Shown piece by piece: positions 52,337 through 61,385 of a stretch of DNA of 64,000 bases. The DNA lies in the NCBI RefSeq assembly GCF_002218005.2, contig NZ_AP018678.1, positions 2,294,001-2,358,000 on the forward strand, in the 5' to 3' direction. Position numbers and translations under genes: made by a program. Every line of letters begins with the position of its first letter. Position 1 is the first letter of the stretch. The notes under the pieces were generated by a model, which worked only from the letters and a program-made list of their open reading frames with translations, made no database searches and was not told the DNA's origin. Source of the stretch: Vibrio algivorus (GTDB lineage Bacteria > Pseudomonadota > Gammaproteobacteria > Enterobacterales > Vibrionaceae).

Positions 52337-52462
52337 AATATCGTTTCTAGGGCGCTGCGCTTCTCGTAACTCGAAGCGAAGCGCTCTCGGATCTCGCAAC
52401 TAAGCTTCTATCTTTTCCGAGAGACGAGCAACGAAGTGCCCGACAAACGAGTCACGTTTTTT
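52337..52462. repeat. Heptamer/clover element between nfuA and cysQ
   Basis: GTTTCTAGGGCGCTGCGCTT, CTCGTAACTCGAAGCGAAGC, CTCTCGGATCTCGCAAC, then TTTTCCGAGAGACGAGCAAC, GAAGTGCCCGACAAACGAGT. The two halves are partly inverted and lie between convergent genes; they could act as a terminator for both. Confidence 0.75.
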
Positions 52463-52470
52463 CTTCTTTT

Positions 52471-53298
52471 TTATCCTTGCTTCAATATCTCATCCCAACC
52501 AATACTCTCATCACCCAACACAATAAAGTTCGGATTTTCTAACGTATCACGTTCGTTATACGACAACGGCTCTAAGCGAGTAGTGAGAATTCGGCCACCA
52601 GCTTCTTCTACGATACATTGGGTTGCTGCGGTATCCCATTCTCCAGTTGGTCCTAAGCGGATATAGCAATCCACCGCACCTTCTGCAACTAAACAGGCTT
52701 TTAAAGCGGCCGAGCCTAGTGGTACTAATTCATAATTACGCGCTGGAGAAAGCTTTTCCGTAATACGGTTGATATTTTGGCGACGACTGATCGCAATGGC
52801 AATCGGTTGTTCAGGTTGTTCGTGCTTTAAGGTGTGGATACGTAAGCTGTCATCCATTTCAGGGATCTTCCAAGCCCCTTTACCTTGATAAGCAAAATAG
52901 GTCACGCCTGAAACGGGTGCGTAGACCACGCCCATCACTGGATGATTATTTTCAATTAGCGCAATGACCGTTGCGAAATCACCACTACGGGCGATAAACT
53001 CTTGAGTACCATCAAGTGGGTCAACTAACCAATATCTCTGCCATTGTGAACGTTTTTTGAGGCTAATATCGGCATCTTCTTCTGATAGAATCGGGATGTT
53101 TGGCGTCAATTCAGCCAATTGTTGCATAATGATTTTATGGGCAGCTAAATCGGCGGTCGTGACGGGCGTATCATCGGCTTTGGTGAATTCCTGATATTCT
53201 TTATTTTGATAAATTTCTAAAATTCGCTGACCGGCTTCGCGGGCAATGCTGATCACTTGAGGAATAAGATGAGAGAGATCGCTTTGCGTTGCAGCCAT
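52471..53298 (-). CDS. cysQ: 3'(2'),5'-bisphosphate nucleotidase
   Basis: 275-aa inositol-monophosphatase-fold enzyme that turns over PAP from sulfate assimilation. The metal-binding motifs are present: LSEEDADI (Glu, about 71), DPLDGTQEFIARSGDFATVI (about 93) and GEWDTAATQCIVEEAGG (about 215). Ends EILKQG. It is 2 bp downstream of nudE, a linkage conserved in gammaproteobacteria. Confidence 0.95.
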   Translation of the reverse strand: MAATQSDLSHLIPQVISIAREAGQRILEIYQNKEYQEFTKADDTPVTTADLAAHKIIMQQLAELTPNIPILSEEDADISLKKRSQWQRYWLVDPLDGTQEFIARSGDFATVIALIENNHPVMGVVYAPVSGVTYFAYQGKGAWKIPEMDDSLRIHTLKHEQPEQPIAIAISRRQNINRITEKLSPARNYELVPLGSAALKACLVAEGAVDCYIRLGPTGEWDTAATQCIVEEAGGRILTTRLEPLSYNERDTLENPNFIVLGDESIGWDEILKQG

Positions 53299-53300
53299 GA

Positions 53301-53867
53301 TTAGCCTTCCTTATTTTTATCACTTGAGAGTATTCGTAGTGCCAGCATTAAAGCCGTGATGCTGCGAGCTTCGCAAAAATCCATATGAGTCAGTAACTCT
53401 TCAGCTTGTTTCAATGGCCAACGGATCACTTCTAATTCTTCAGGTTCATCACCTTGTAAGCGTTCTGGGTATAAACCTGTGGCGAGAAATAGCGTCATTT
53501 GACTAGAAAAATAGGATGGCGCTAAAACGACCTGTTTAAGTGGTACGAATTTTTCTGCCCCCATGCCGATTTCTTCTTTTAATTCACGATTCGCTGCTTG
53601 CTCTGGCGTTTCCCCCGGATCAATTAACCCTTTAGGAAAGCCTAACTCATAACGATCGGTTCCAGCGGCATATTCACGAATCAACAATAAATCACCTTGC
53701 TCTGTAACCGGTACTGTCATGACACCACCTCGGTTACTTGGCTTCATACGTTCGTAAGTACGCTCTTCACCATTTGAGAAACGAAGCTCTAAGGATTCAA
53801 TGGCAAATAAACGTGATTGTGCCACCACTGAACTTGATAAGATCTCTGGCTTTTTATGCTTTGTCAC
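53301..53867 (-). CDS. nudE: ADP compounds hydrolase NudE
   Basis: 188-aa Nudix hydrolase acting on ADP-ribose, NADH and AMP-linked dinucleotides. The Nudix box is GLIDPGETPEQAANRELKEE followed by IGM (residues about 80-102). Normal length. It lies between gspN and cysQ with gaps of 12 and 2 bp, so it is probably transcribed as the tail of the T2SS operon. Confidence 0.94.
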   Translation of the reverse strand: MTKHKKPEILSSSVVAQSRLFAIESLELRFSNGEERTYERMKPSNRGGVMTVPVTEQGDLLLIREYAAGTDRYELGFPKGLIDPGETPEQAANRELKEEIGMGAEKFVPLKQVVLAPSYFSSQMTLFLATGLYPERLQGDEPEELEVIRWPLKQAEELLTHMDFCEARSITALMLALRILSSDKNKEG

Positions 53868-53879
53868 TTCATCTCTCCA

Positions 53880-54638
53880 TTATAATTTTCCGGCAAAACT
53901 AAATTGATAACGGCCTTGTGCATTCGGCTCACCTAACCATTTTAGTTGCTCTGTCATTGATGATGGGAATTCAGCACCCGGCTTAAACCATGCCAAAGAT
54001 TCATAACGAGCTTGCTCATTTAAACTCGCTTTAAACTCACTCATCACTTGCGGATTATTTTGCTTACCCAGCACTTCAATGTTTTGTGCCTGGCAAGTAA
54101 TGTCTGCAATCACTGGGCCGGGCGTTAATTGACCAATCGGTGAGATAATGTCACTACCAGTCCAAGCAAGACTACCGGTCGCTTCTTCACACCATGGTTG
54201 TGCATACTTTAGTGAGGCAAGTGATAACTCTAAACGGCCTTTTAGCTCTACCGGTACTTGAGTTGGTATATAAGCCAGTACTTGCTGTATCGGTAATGAC
54301 GCTAGAACATTATTAGCATACACACCAGAAAAACCAACCCCAACAAAACCTTTTCCATCCAGTTTAATGCTACTACCTCGGCCAAAGCGAATTTGGTATT
54401 CCAACTTAGCGGCCAATAATTTACTGGCTTGAAAATCCCAAGAAAGGCTACCGTATGATTGACGGTTTATTTTAAGTTGTTGAACTTGTCCCTGCCAAAT
54501 CGTACCACTAATTCCAGTCACTTCTACGCCACGTTGAGCTGGCAATTGAGCGTAAACCCAAGACGCAGGAATATGTACCACTAAACTTGTAATCAGCATC
54601 AATACAAAAACCAGTAGGTACCATTTCATACTTTTCAC
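53880..54638 (-). CDS. gspN: Type II secretion protein N
   Basis: 252-aa inner-membrane protein with one N-terminal membrane segment (WYLLVFVLMLITSLVVHIPA) and a periplasmic domain that has the family pattern GVEVTGISGTIWQGQVQQL and YGSLSWDFQASKLL. GspN is an accessory component of the T2SS in Vibrio (EpsN). It follows gspM by 78 bp. Not essential in some systems. Confidence 0.9.
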   Translation of the reverse strand: MKSMKWYLLVFVLMLITSLVVHIPASWVYAQLPAQRGVEVTGISGTIWQGQVQQLKINRQSYGSLSWDFQASKLLAAKLEYQIRFGRGSSIKLDGKGFVGVGFSGVYANNVLASLPIQQVLAYIPTQVPVELKGRLELSLASLKYAQPWCEEATGSLAWTGSDIISPIGQLTPGPVIADITCQAQNIEVLGKQNNPQVMSEFKASLNEQARYESLAWFKPGAEFPSSMTEQLKWLGEPNAQGRYQFSFAGKL

Positions 54639-54716
54639 AAATCTAATCCTTTCACAAACGTATCGCTATTAGCTATGTTTACAAGAGCTCTGAATACAAG
54701 AGCCATGCAAAAGCAG

Positions 54717-55226
54717 CTAACCACGCTGAAACTGTAAGCGGTTGACTTCAACCATACCGGCTTTATCTGAACGGTTAATATCTAAAAATAACACTTGTAG
54801 GCCATACTGATCACGCAGCTGAGCTAACCAATTGATTAAGTTATTAAATGGCACCGGTTGAATCCATACTTGCAGCATATCATCACGCGGTTGCATACGG
54901 ATAAGTTCGATATTAAAACGAGTAGCGGTCGATGAAACCACTTGGTTTAATGGTTGACTACGTTGTACACCTTTAGAGCCAGTTTGCGCACGCAATGTGA
55001 CAATATGATTGGCAGATTGAGTCACCCAACCCAACAATTGTTTTTCATTATTTAAACGCATCTGAGCTTGTTCTGTACGATCACTTAATGGTTGTAAGAT
55101 CCCCCAATACAGAAAGCCTACAGCAAATAATCCACAGCAAACTAATACGAGTCGTTGCTCCCTAACAGAAATACTGTGCCACCAGCGAAGTACCGGAGTT
55201 ATAAGAGCGGTTAATTTGTCATTCAT
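54717..55226 (-). CDS. gspM: Type II secretion protein M
   Basis: 169-aa inner-membrane protein with a short cytoplasmic tail, one membrane segment (LVLVCCGLFAVGFLYWGIL, residues about 26-44) and a periplasmic ferredoxin-like domain ending VEVNRLQFQRG. It partners GspL in the assembly platform. Start overlaps gspL by 4 bp (ATGA). Confidence 0.93.
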   Translation of the reverse strand: MNDKLTALITPVLRWWHSISVREQRLVLVCCGLFAVGFLYWGILQPLSDRTEQAQMRLNNEKQLLGWVTQSANHIVTLRAQTGSKGVQRSQPLNQVVSSTATRFNIELIRMQPRDDMLQVWIQPVPFNNLINWLAQLRDQYGLQVLFLDINRSDKAGMVEVNRLQFQRG

Positions 55227-56611
55227 GAGCCACTCCCTTTATTTTTAATGACATAGCTGCCTTGAACTAAATCACCATTTTTATTCAATTGACCTTGGCT
55301 TACTTCAAACTGCTTAGCCAACTCTACTCTCAAACGCTCAAATGATTGGAAATCATCACTTTGGGCATTTAAACGAATTTCTTGACGAATACCATCAAAT
55401 TGCACGCTTTGTATTGTGACCGATTTAACAGTCTGTAATGCTGGCGGCAACTTGGCCATCCAACCCAACATAGAAACCCCGCCGCCTCCAGAACCCGATA
55501 AAGCATTCTCTTCATCTTGCATTAAACGTTTTAAATAGCTAACGGTTGGAATGCGTTGTCTATCAGGAAATACGCTACGAAAAATCCGTTCACTCTCGGC
55601 TCGATAAGCTTGAGTTTGCGCTTCTATTTGTTGAACTTGCACCGTTTGCTGCACCAGCAATAATACCAATAGAATACTCGCGGCAATCGCCACCTTACGC
55701 CACACTCGTATATGCTTAAACCATGACGATTGTGCTTTAAATGATCCCGTTAATAAGTTGGCTTGTGATTGAATGGCTCCTTGCGCTAACGTCAACATTG
55801 CCATCTCTTGCGGTGCAGAAATCCACCGCCCCGGTAAATCGGCATGTTGCTCAGGCAGTTCGCTATAACTATAAATAGTGAAATGCTCACCGGTAGAATG
55901 GACATGCTCTAAAGCATCAACACTAGACTGTGCTTCCGCAATAATTTCTTCGCTCGATAACATAGCATTGTCAGCAGAGTCACCATCTTGCGCTTGATCC
56001 TCAGGTTGCTCACTATCTTGCAGTAAGTTTTCAAAACTTAACGCATCACCATCGGGATCGAGCCAACCTGACGCTAAAAATACATCTAACCAATCATCAT
56101 CAACCGCCGCACCCTTCACATCGCTTTTACGCATTAGCCATTGATGATTAATGTGCATTGCGCTGATGTAGTTATCTTTTAATGGTAAAGCTAGGCAATC
56201 TGGCAGTACTTTTTTCAGCTCAATACCATGCGATTTAAATTCATCAACCCAATCAGCCAAATATTGCTGCTCAATCGTGGCAACAATCGCCTGATCTCCT
56301 TGCTTTTTAATCACACTAAAGTGCATACGCTCAATATCTTGCGTTAGCTCATCTTCCATTAAGAATGGCAACATCGATTGTAATTGACGCCCAGCACCCG
56401 ATGGAATTTGAATCGGGGTAATTAATACATCACTACTTGGCAAGAGCGCGATCACACTACGTTGAACGCTATAATCGACTAATTCACCTAATTGCTCTCG
56501 GTTAGATAATTCACCCGAAGCAATCACTTCTTGTAAGCTTGGCGACCAAACTAACCAAGGTATTGGATCAGTTGGATTACTGCTCAGCTTGATTGTCAGA
56601 AACTCGTTCAC
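55223..56611 (-). CDS. gspL: Type II secretion protein L
   Basis: 462-aa inner-membrane protein. The cytoplasmic actin-like domain (FLTIKLSSNPTDPIPWLVWS start, about 1-310) binds the GspE ATPase; a membrane segment VAIAASILLVLLLVQQTVQV lies at about 311-330; the periplasmic domain follows. An acidic linker (SEQPEDQAQDGDSADN, about 195-215) is longer than usual. It overlaps gspK by 35 bp and gspM by 4 bp. Confidence 0.94.
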   Translation of the reverse strand: MNEFLTIKLSSNPTDPIPWLVWSPSLQEVIASGELSNREQLGELVDYSVQRSVIALLPSSDVLITPIQIPSGAGRQLQSMLPFLMEDELTQDIERMHFSVIKKQGDQAIVATIEQQYLADWVDEFKSHGIELKKVLPDCLALPLKDNYISAMHINHQWLMRKSDVKGAAVDDDWLDVFLASGWLDPDGDALSFENLLQDSEQPEDQAQDGDSADNAMLSSEEIIAEAQSSVDALEHVHSTGEHFTIYSYSELPEQHADLPGRWISAPQEMAMLTLAQGAIQSQANLLTGSFKAQSSWFKHIRVWRKVAIAASILLVLLLVQQTVQVQQIEAQTQAYRAESERIFRSVFPDRQRIPTVSYLKRLMQDEENALSGSGGGGVSMLGWMAKLPPALQTVKSVTIQSVQFDGIRQEIRLNAQSDDFQSFERLRVELAKQFEVSQGQLNKNGDLVQGSYVIKNKGSGS

Positions 56612-57650
56612 TGATCCCTCCGAAACGACGACGTATTACTTGCGTCGTTTTTTTATCTGAACTGTAGATTAAGCTACGCAGCCTAACCCTTGAATCTTCT
56701 ACTTTAATTTGCGCATCTAACTCAAAATATTGACTAGTCACCGAGAGAAAAGGACTGACTTCACCGGTAATATTGGCAGGTACTCGGGTAATTTGTGGCT
56801 CATTTAAGAAGCTTTCCACATCTTGCCAACCGTCATGTGGTCGATTTTCAATGAGTTGTTGCGCGTCACTTAGGCTCAATGAAGGTTGAAACATCCCAGC
56901 GAGCAACAAGGCTTGCTGAGGCTTTAAGGTATTCACATTAATATACAAATCGGTACTCGGTAGTGCGCAAGCCACTCGATTTAAAATCCTCATCGCCGGA
57001 GCGGTAACTTGATTAACGGCTCTTAATTCACTGCTATCAGCAATCAGGCCATCTGGAGCATCATAGCTAGGTTGAAACCCTTGATAGGTAGCACCTTCCA
57101 CACCACTTTGAGTACTCACTTGACTATCACTATCGACATACTCTTTAATCGAATCAGCGATCACTTCCGCTTGGTAATTATCAATGCCTTCTTCTTGCAG
57201 CATGTAGGCCAATGCTTTTAGTAAATATGGTCGCTCGGAAGTATTGGTTGCAGGCAATGCCGCTAGCGCATTAACATTAAAGCACGCCTGTTTATCCACT
57301 ATGCTACCGAGTGCCTCGCCATTTTCTAATGGATACCGAGTATCTTCAATTGCCCAAGCCTGACTTAAATTAATATTATCATCACTGTCTTTATAACTTT
57401 CTTCGATGGCAACTTGAGCAAGTGCTTCTACTCCCATGCTATACCAGTAAGCTTGTTGGTGATTTAATAAGTTGCTGGCACGATAAAATTGTGTCGACAT
57501 TCTTTCTGTCATGGTTGCCGCAATTGCTACTAGCACCGCCACCAGCAATAACACAAATATAAGCGCTACGCCTTGCTGACGCTTAATACTCCTAAATGAA
57601 CTACGGCCAAATGAACCTCGGCTAGATAAATTACGAGAAGAAACCAACAT
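56577..57650 (-). CDS. gspK: Type II secretion minor pseudopilin K
   Basis: 357-aa largest minor pseudopilin. The prepilin-type N-terminus is RQQGVALIFVLLLVAVLVAI, with cleavage after the Gly; it lacks Glu at +5, as GspK members do. The C-terminal region holds the two SAM-like domains (CFNVNALAALPATN, INVNTLKPQQALLLAGMF). It caps the pseudopilus tip with GspI and GspJ. It starts on the stop of gspJ (1-bp overlap). Confidence 0.94.
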   Translation of the reverse strand: MLVSSRNLSSRGSFGRSSFRSIKRQQGVALIFVLLLVAVLVAIAATMTERMSTQFYRASNLLNHQQAYWYSMGVEALAQVAIEESYKDSDDNINLSQAWAIEDTRYPLENGEALGSIVDKQACFNVNALAALPATNTSERPYLLKALAYMLQEEGIDNYQAEVIADSIKEYVDSDSQVSTQSGVEGATYQGFQPSYDAPDGLIADSSELRAVNQVTAPAMRILNRVACALPSTDLYINVNTLKPQQALLLAGMFQPSLSLSDAQQLIENRPHDGWQDVESFLNEPQITRVPANITGEVSPFLSVTSQYFELDAQIKVEDSRVRLRSLIYSSDKKTTQVIRRRFGGISERVSDNQAEQ

Positions 57651-58327
57651 TATTGCGTTACCTCCTCATCCGAACTATTGGCTGTTGAAGCCTGACCTTG
57701 CGCGGTTAAATACACCCGTCGGATCTTGGTGTAATCCTTTAACTCCAGCGTGACTTCCACCGCTTGTGGCAGTTTGTCTTCTACTTGCCAAGTTTCTTGC
57801 CAGGTATTGTTATCGCTGCCGTAAAAACGAAAACTTAATTCTTCAACATCGGCTAATAGTGATTTATGTAATGGCTCTTGCCCTTCTGGTGTATCAGGAT
57901 AACGCCACCATACTCGCTCTAATTGGTTGTCTACCACCCGATAACCAACCTTAACAATCTCACCTCGAGGGAAAGCTTGCTGAGGGTTCTGCCAACCAAG
58001 CCGTGTAAACAAAATCCCTTGTGATTGAGAATCCAATAAATATTGATCGGCATACAATAAACGGTTGCCATTTGAATTAGCGCGTCCTTTAAATGAACGG
58101 GCCACCATTTGGCGAAAGTCACTGTCCATAATAATCATCGCTCGTTGCATTTCTTGCAGACGAGCTGTTTTCTCAGCCGACTGTTGATTACTACGTTGAA
58201 CTTGATTCACTACTTGATAGGCTGCAATGCTCAAACTAGCAAACACCATGATGGCAACCATCACTTCTATCAAGGTAAAGCCCTTGTGGAATGCTTTATG
58301 GTTTAACTTCTTCTTACGGCTTAACAT
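57650..58327 (-). CDS. gspJ: Type II secretion minor pseudopilin J
   Basis: 225-aa minor pseudopilin with the type IV prepilin motif KGFTLIEVMVAIMVFASLSI (Glu +5 present) close to residue 16. The rest has the GspJ pattern ARSFKGRANSNGNRLLYADQ and YPDTPEGQEPLHKSLLADVE. It overlaps gspI by 14 bp and gspK by 1 bp. Confidence 0.94.
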   Translation of the reverse strand: MLSRKKKLNHKAFHKGFTLIEVMVAIMVFASLSIAAYQVVNQVQRSNQQSAEKTARLQEMQRAMIIMDSDFRQMVARSFKGRANSNGNRLLYADQYLLDSQSQGILFTRLGWQNPQQAFPRGEIVKVGYRVVDNQLERVWWRYPDTPEGQEPLHKSLLADVEELSFRFYGSDNNTWQETWQVEDKLPQAVEVTLELKDYTKIRRVYLTAQGQASTANSSDEEVTQ

Positions 58328-58679
58328 AAGTCCTCACCGTCATCAGAGTATTTTTACGCTGTGGATCCAAAGAAACACTCACATCCACCGCTTTGATTAA
58401 ATCTAATCCTGTTTTAACGGGAGTTGCTGTCCAATACCAGGTTTGTCCGGCAAATTCTTCTTCGCCCTTTTTTGTCGCAGTAAACGATTCGGACAAATGC
58501 ACCATCGCTAGTTGGTTATCTACCACCATACTGGCAAAGGTTTTTTCTTCTAAGTAGCTTAGAGTATTGATATGTTGAGTCACCGCACGAATTACACTAA
58601 TCGCGGCAGTGGCGAATATCGCCAACGCAATCAAGACTTCCAATAAAGTCATGCCTCGAACTTGCTTACGACGATTCAT
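58314..58679 (-). CDS. gspI: Type II secretion minor pseudopilin I
   Basis: 121-aa minor pseudopilin. Prepilin motif VRGMTLLEVLIALAIFATAA with Met at +1 and Glu at +5, at residues 7-26; then the VVDNQLAMVHL segment typical of GspI. Overlaps gspH and gspJ by 14 bp each, so translation is coupled. Confidence 0.94.
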   Translation of the reverse strand: MNRRKQVRGMTLLEVLIALAIFATAAISVIRAVTQHINTLSYLEEKTFASMVVDNQLAMVHLSESFTATKKGEEEFAGQTWYWTATPVKTGLDLIKAVDVSVSLDPQRKNTLMTVRTYVKP

Positions 58680-59289
58680 TACCCTCTCCCGGCGCCAATA
58701 GTTGCACGACCCCTGCTTCTGAAACTTTGACTCGCCAAGTTTGCTCTGATTTTTGATTAGGCTCTGAGGTGAAAGTTAATAAAAATGGTGTCACATCACC
58801 ACTAGATAATACATAGACTTGTGGTGGTTTAGATTTTTGTTCAGCATCTTCAAAACGGTCTTCGTAAAAATCCTCTTGCTTAAAAAGGCTATCGCTATCG
58901 CCCCACGCTTCACTACCTAACTCAAAACTAAAGGTTAAGTCTTCTGGCAATGTGGTTTCAGTAAAATATTTACTGTTTTCTACTTTCTGCCACCCGTCTT
59001 CACCTAATTGCATGTAGGTATAAGTCCGTTTTTTCTCATCGAAACGTAAACCATAATCTTGGCCATTGAGAATCGCATCATCACTGAGTAACTGCAGCCG
59101 TTGGAAGAATCGTGAAGCCTCTTCCTTAGCTTGGTCGTTATTACTCTGCGGTAAAGTTTGCACCACCGCTAACGCACTTAGTGACATTAACACCACGACT
59201 AACAGTACTTCGAGTAAAGTAAAACCACGCTGACGCTGCATTGTGTTCCTTAGGTTTTGTTGCGGTTTTTTAGCCGTCATTCTATGCAT
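58666..59289 (-). CDS. gspH: Type II secretion minor pseudopilin H
   Basis: 207-aa minor pseudopilin with QRGFTLLEVLLVVVLMSLSA (Glu +5) about residues 20-39. The first 19 residues are basic, longer than usual; a later Met (QRQRG region start at about residue 17) is an alternative start. The gene is separated from gspG by a 154-bp third-family repeat, while all other junctions from gspH to gspM are overlaps. Confidence 0.92.
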   Translation of the reverse strand: MHRMTAKKPQQNLRNTMQRQRGFTLLEVLLVVVLMSLSALAVVQTLPQSNNDQAKEEASRFFQRLQLLSDDAILNGQDYGLRFDEKKRTYTYMQLGEDGWQKVENSKYFTETTLPEDLTFSFELGSEAWGDSDSLFKQEDFYEDRFEDAEQKSKPPQVYVLSSGDVTPFLLTFTSEPNQKSEQTWRVKVSEAGVVQLLAPGEGNESS

Positions 59290-59432
59290 GAGCCTAAGCG
59301 AAGAAGATACGGAATCTTCCTACAGCAGTTGATAAACAAAATGTTGTAGGAGATCCTGAACTACGCTCCTACGTCGCTTTTCAGGATGACGGATTCGAGC
59401 TACGAGAAGAGAAGCGACCGTAACCCGAGCAA
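59286..59432. repeat. Third-family repeat and heptamer arm between gspG and gspH
   Basis: GAGCCTAAGCGAAGAAGATA, CGGAATCTTCCTAC, then GTAGGAGATCCTGAACTACG and TCGCTTTTCAGGATGACGG; CTTCCTACA and TGTAGGAG pair, as do ATCCTGAA and TTCAGGAT. Followed by GATTCGAGCTACGAGAAGAG, AAGCGACCGTAACCCGAG. Copy related to 35083-35175. It touches the gspH start codon. Confidence 0.85.
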
Positions 59433-59443
59433 CCGTTTTATAA

Positions 59444-59905
59444 TTACTGAAAATCTTGAATATTCCAGTTACCAATATCTTTTTGTGAGCCATCATCACC
59501 GCCTTCTTGACCATCTGAACCTAGAGTAAAGATATCAACCGTACCGTGATCGCCCGGGCTTAAATATTGATAATCGCCACCCCATGGATCACTAGGAAGA
59601 CGCTTAATATAGCCACCTTCGCGGTAGTTACGTGGCTCAGGGCTACCAGTTGGTTTACTCACTAGTGCATCCAAACCTTGATCGGTAGTGGGATAAACGC
59701 TGTTATCTAACTTGTACATATCCAAGGCATTTTCTAGCGCCACAATATCCGTCACGGCTTTTTGTTGATCAGCTTTTTCTTTGTTACCTAATAGATTCGG
59801 GACAACGAAGCTGGCTAAAATCCCCAAAATAACGACGACAACCATCACTTCAAGTAAGGTGAAGCCAGATTGTTTTTTCGTCGATAAATTTAATTTTTTA
59901 CTCAT
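59444..59905 (-). CDS. gspG: Type II secretion major pseudopilin G
   Basis: 153-aa major pseudopilin. The prepilin leader MSKKLNLSTKKQSG is cleaved before FTLLEVMVVVVILGILASFV (Glu +5). The C-terminal calcium-binding loop region has SDPWGGDYQYLSPGDHGTVD and LGSDGQEGGDDGSQKDIGNW. ATG 59905 follows AGGAGT and gives the usual leader; the longer frame from 59938 is not supported. Repeats flank it on both sides within the operon. Confidence 0.97.
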   Translation of the reverse strand: MSKKLNLSTKKQSGFTLLEVMVVVVILGILASFVVPNLLGNKEKADQQKAVTDIVALENALDMYKLDNSVYPTTDQGLDALVSKPTGSPEPRNYREGGYIKRLPSDPWGGDYQYLSPGDHGTVDIFTLGSDGQEGGDDGSQKDIGNWNIQDFQ

Positions 59906-59984
59906 AATGACTCCTAAATAGATGAGTTTATTTCTCAAATTTTGATTTTCGTAATTCGTATTGCGTCTCTCGTGATGTAAATAA

Positions 59985-60155
59985 AAGTTCCTAGTTTCGA
60001 GTTCCTAGTCCCTAGAAAAAGCAGACCGTGATCGTTGTTGCTTGTACACCTGACTGACAACACCTCATAATCTTTTCGTCTCCCGATCGCAGCGTCGTAG
60101 AGCCTCGATTCAATGCTCTACCTAGAAACTAGGGACTAGGTACCAGGAACCGCTC
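59985..60155. repeat. Heptamer composite between gspF and gspG
   Basis: GTTCCTA GTTTCGA GTTCCTA GTCCCTA GAAAAAGC (about 59989-60023), core AGACCGTGATCGTTGTTGCT, the module TTTTCGTCTCCCGATCGCAG, then an inverted arm CTAGAAACTAGGGACTAGGT, ACCAGGAACC (60122-60150). Four heptamers on the left face four inverted units on the right. It splits gspF from gspG. Confidence 0.88.
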
Positions 60156-60161
60156 TTTATT

Positions 60162-61382
60162 TTACTTAGTCACCAAATTATTCAATTCCAATATTGGCAT
60201 TAAGGTTGCGGTAACGATAAACAGTACAATACCCGCCATAGCAACAATCAATAATGGTTCAAAAATACCTAAGGCCATATTGACCAAAGATTCAAAGTCT
60301 CGATCTTGGTTGTCAGCGGCGCGAATCAACATAGGCTCAAGTTCGCCACTTTGTTCCCCACTGGCGATCATGTGTAGCATCATCGGCGGGAATAAACGAG
60401 TATTCTCAAGAGATTTACGCAAGCTCGTCCCTTCACGAACTTTATCCGCGGCATCTAAAATCTGCGCTTTAAAATATTGATTGCTCATCACATCTGCCGC
60501 CACTCGCATCCCATCTAAGAGAGGAATCGCACTCGATGAACAAATCGCTAAGGTTCGAGCAAAACGAGAAGTATTCAGCCCTTTGGCCACTTTGCCAATA
60601 ACAGGTAGGGCTAATATTCGTTTATCCCATGCCATACGAAAATCAGGTTTCTTCAATGCAACTTTTAAGCCTATGATCATCAAGACAATCAAGCCAAGAA
60701 CTAATAAGCCCCAATGTTGCACAAAGTTACTGGCAATCAGTAAAAACTCTGTCGACATTGGCAAGCCTTGGCCCATTTGCACAAATTGGTCGACAATTTT
60801 AGGCACAACTGCCGCAAGTAAGAATGCCACTACGCTAATAGCAATTAACGTCAGCATCATAGGGTAGATCATGGCTTGTTGTAGCTTAGAGCGCATCTTT
60901 TGACGATTTTCAGCGTAGTCGGCTAAGCGATCAAGAATTGCATCCAAATGACCCGATTTTTCACCTGCTGCAACCATGGCACAAAATAGATCATCAAATA
61001 CCGCAGGGTACTCAGCCATGCTGTCTGATAAGGTATAACCCTCAACGACTCGTGAACGAATACTAACCAACATATTACGAATATGGGGCTTTTCTGATTG
61101 GTCGGCTACTGCACGAATGCACTCTTCTAGCGGCATGCCCGCTTGTACTAGGGTGGATAATTGACGAGTAACTAAAGCTAATTCATTGGTACTGATACCA
61201 CGTTGAAAACTAAAACTACTTGATTTTGTTCGTTGTGATTTGGCTTTAGTTTCAATCACCTCTGTCGGCATTAAACCTTTTTCTTTAAGGCGTTGACGCA
61301 CTTGGCGAGCATTATCCCCTTCCAGTACGCCTTTCTTCTGCTTACCTTTTGCATCGAGTGCTTTATATTCAAACGCCGCCAT
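60162..61382 (-). CDS. gspF: Type II secretion inner-membrane platform protein F
   Basis: 406-aa polytopic protein with two repeated GspF domains and three membrane helices (MMLTLIAISVVAFLLAAVVP about 172; GLLVLGLIVLMIIGLKVAL about 224; LLIVAMAGIVLFIVTATLMP about 380). It has AAFEYKALDAKGKQKKGVLE at the start and RQLSTLVQAGMPLEECIRAV. It follows gspE by 3 bp. Confidence 0.96.
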   Translation of the reverse strand: MAAFEYKALDAKGKQKKGVLEGDNARQVRQRLKEKGLMPTEVIETKAKSQRTKSSSFSFQRGISTNELALVTRQLSTLVQAGMPLEECIRAVADQSEKPHIRNMLVSIRSRVVEGYTLSDSMAEYPAVFDDLFCAMVAAGEKSGHLDAILDRLADYAENRQKMRSKLQQAMIYPMMLTLIAISVVAFLLAAVVPKIVDQFVQMGQGLPMSTEFLLIASNFVQHWGLLVLGLIVLMIIGLKVALKKPDFRMAWDKRILALPVIGKVAKGLNTSRFARTLAICSSSAIPLLDGMRVAADVMSNQYFKAQILDAADKVREGTSLRKSLENTRLFPPMMLHMIASGEQSGELEPMLIRAADNQDRDFESLVNMALGIFEPLLIVAMAGIVLFIVTATLMPILELNNLVTK

Positions 61383-61385
61383 TGA

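Noticed and set aside
60481..60867. Plus-strand frames opposite gspF, gspE and gspD
   Set aside because: Antisense shadows of strongly conserved T2SS genes; no independent support.
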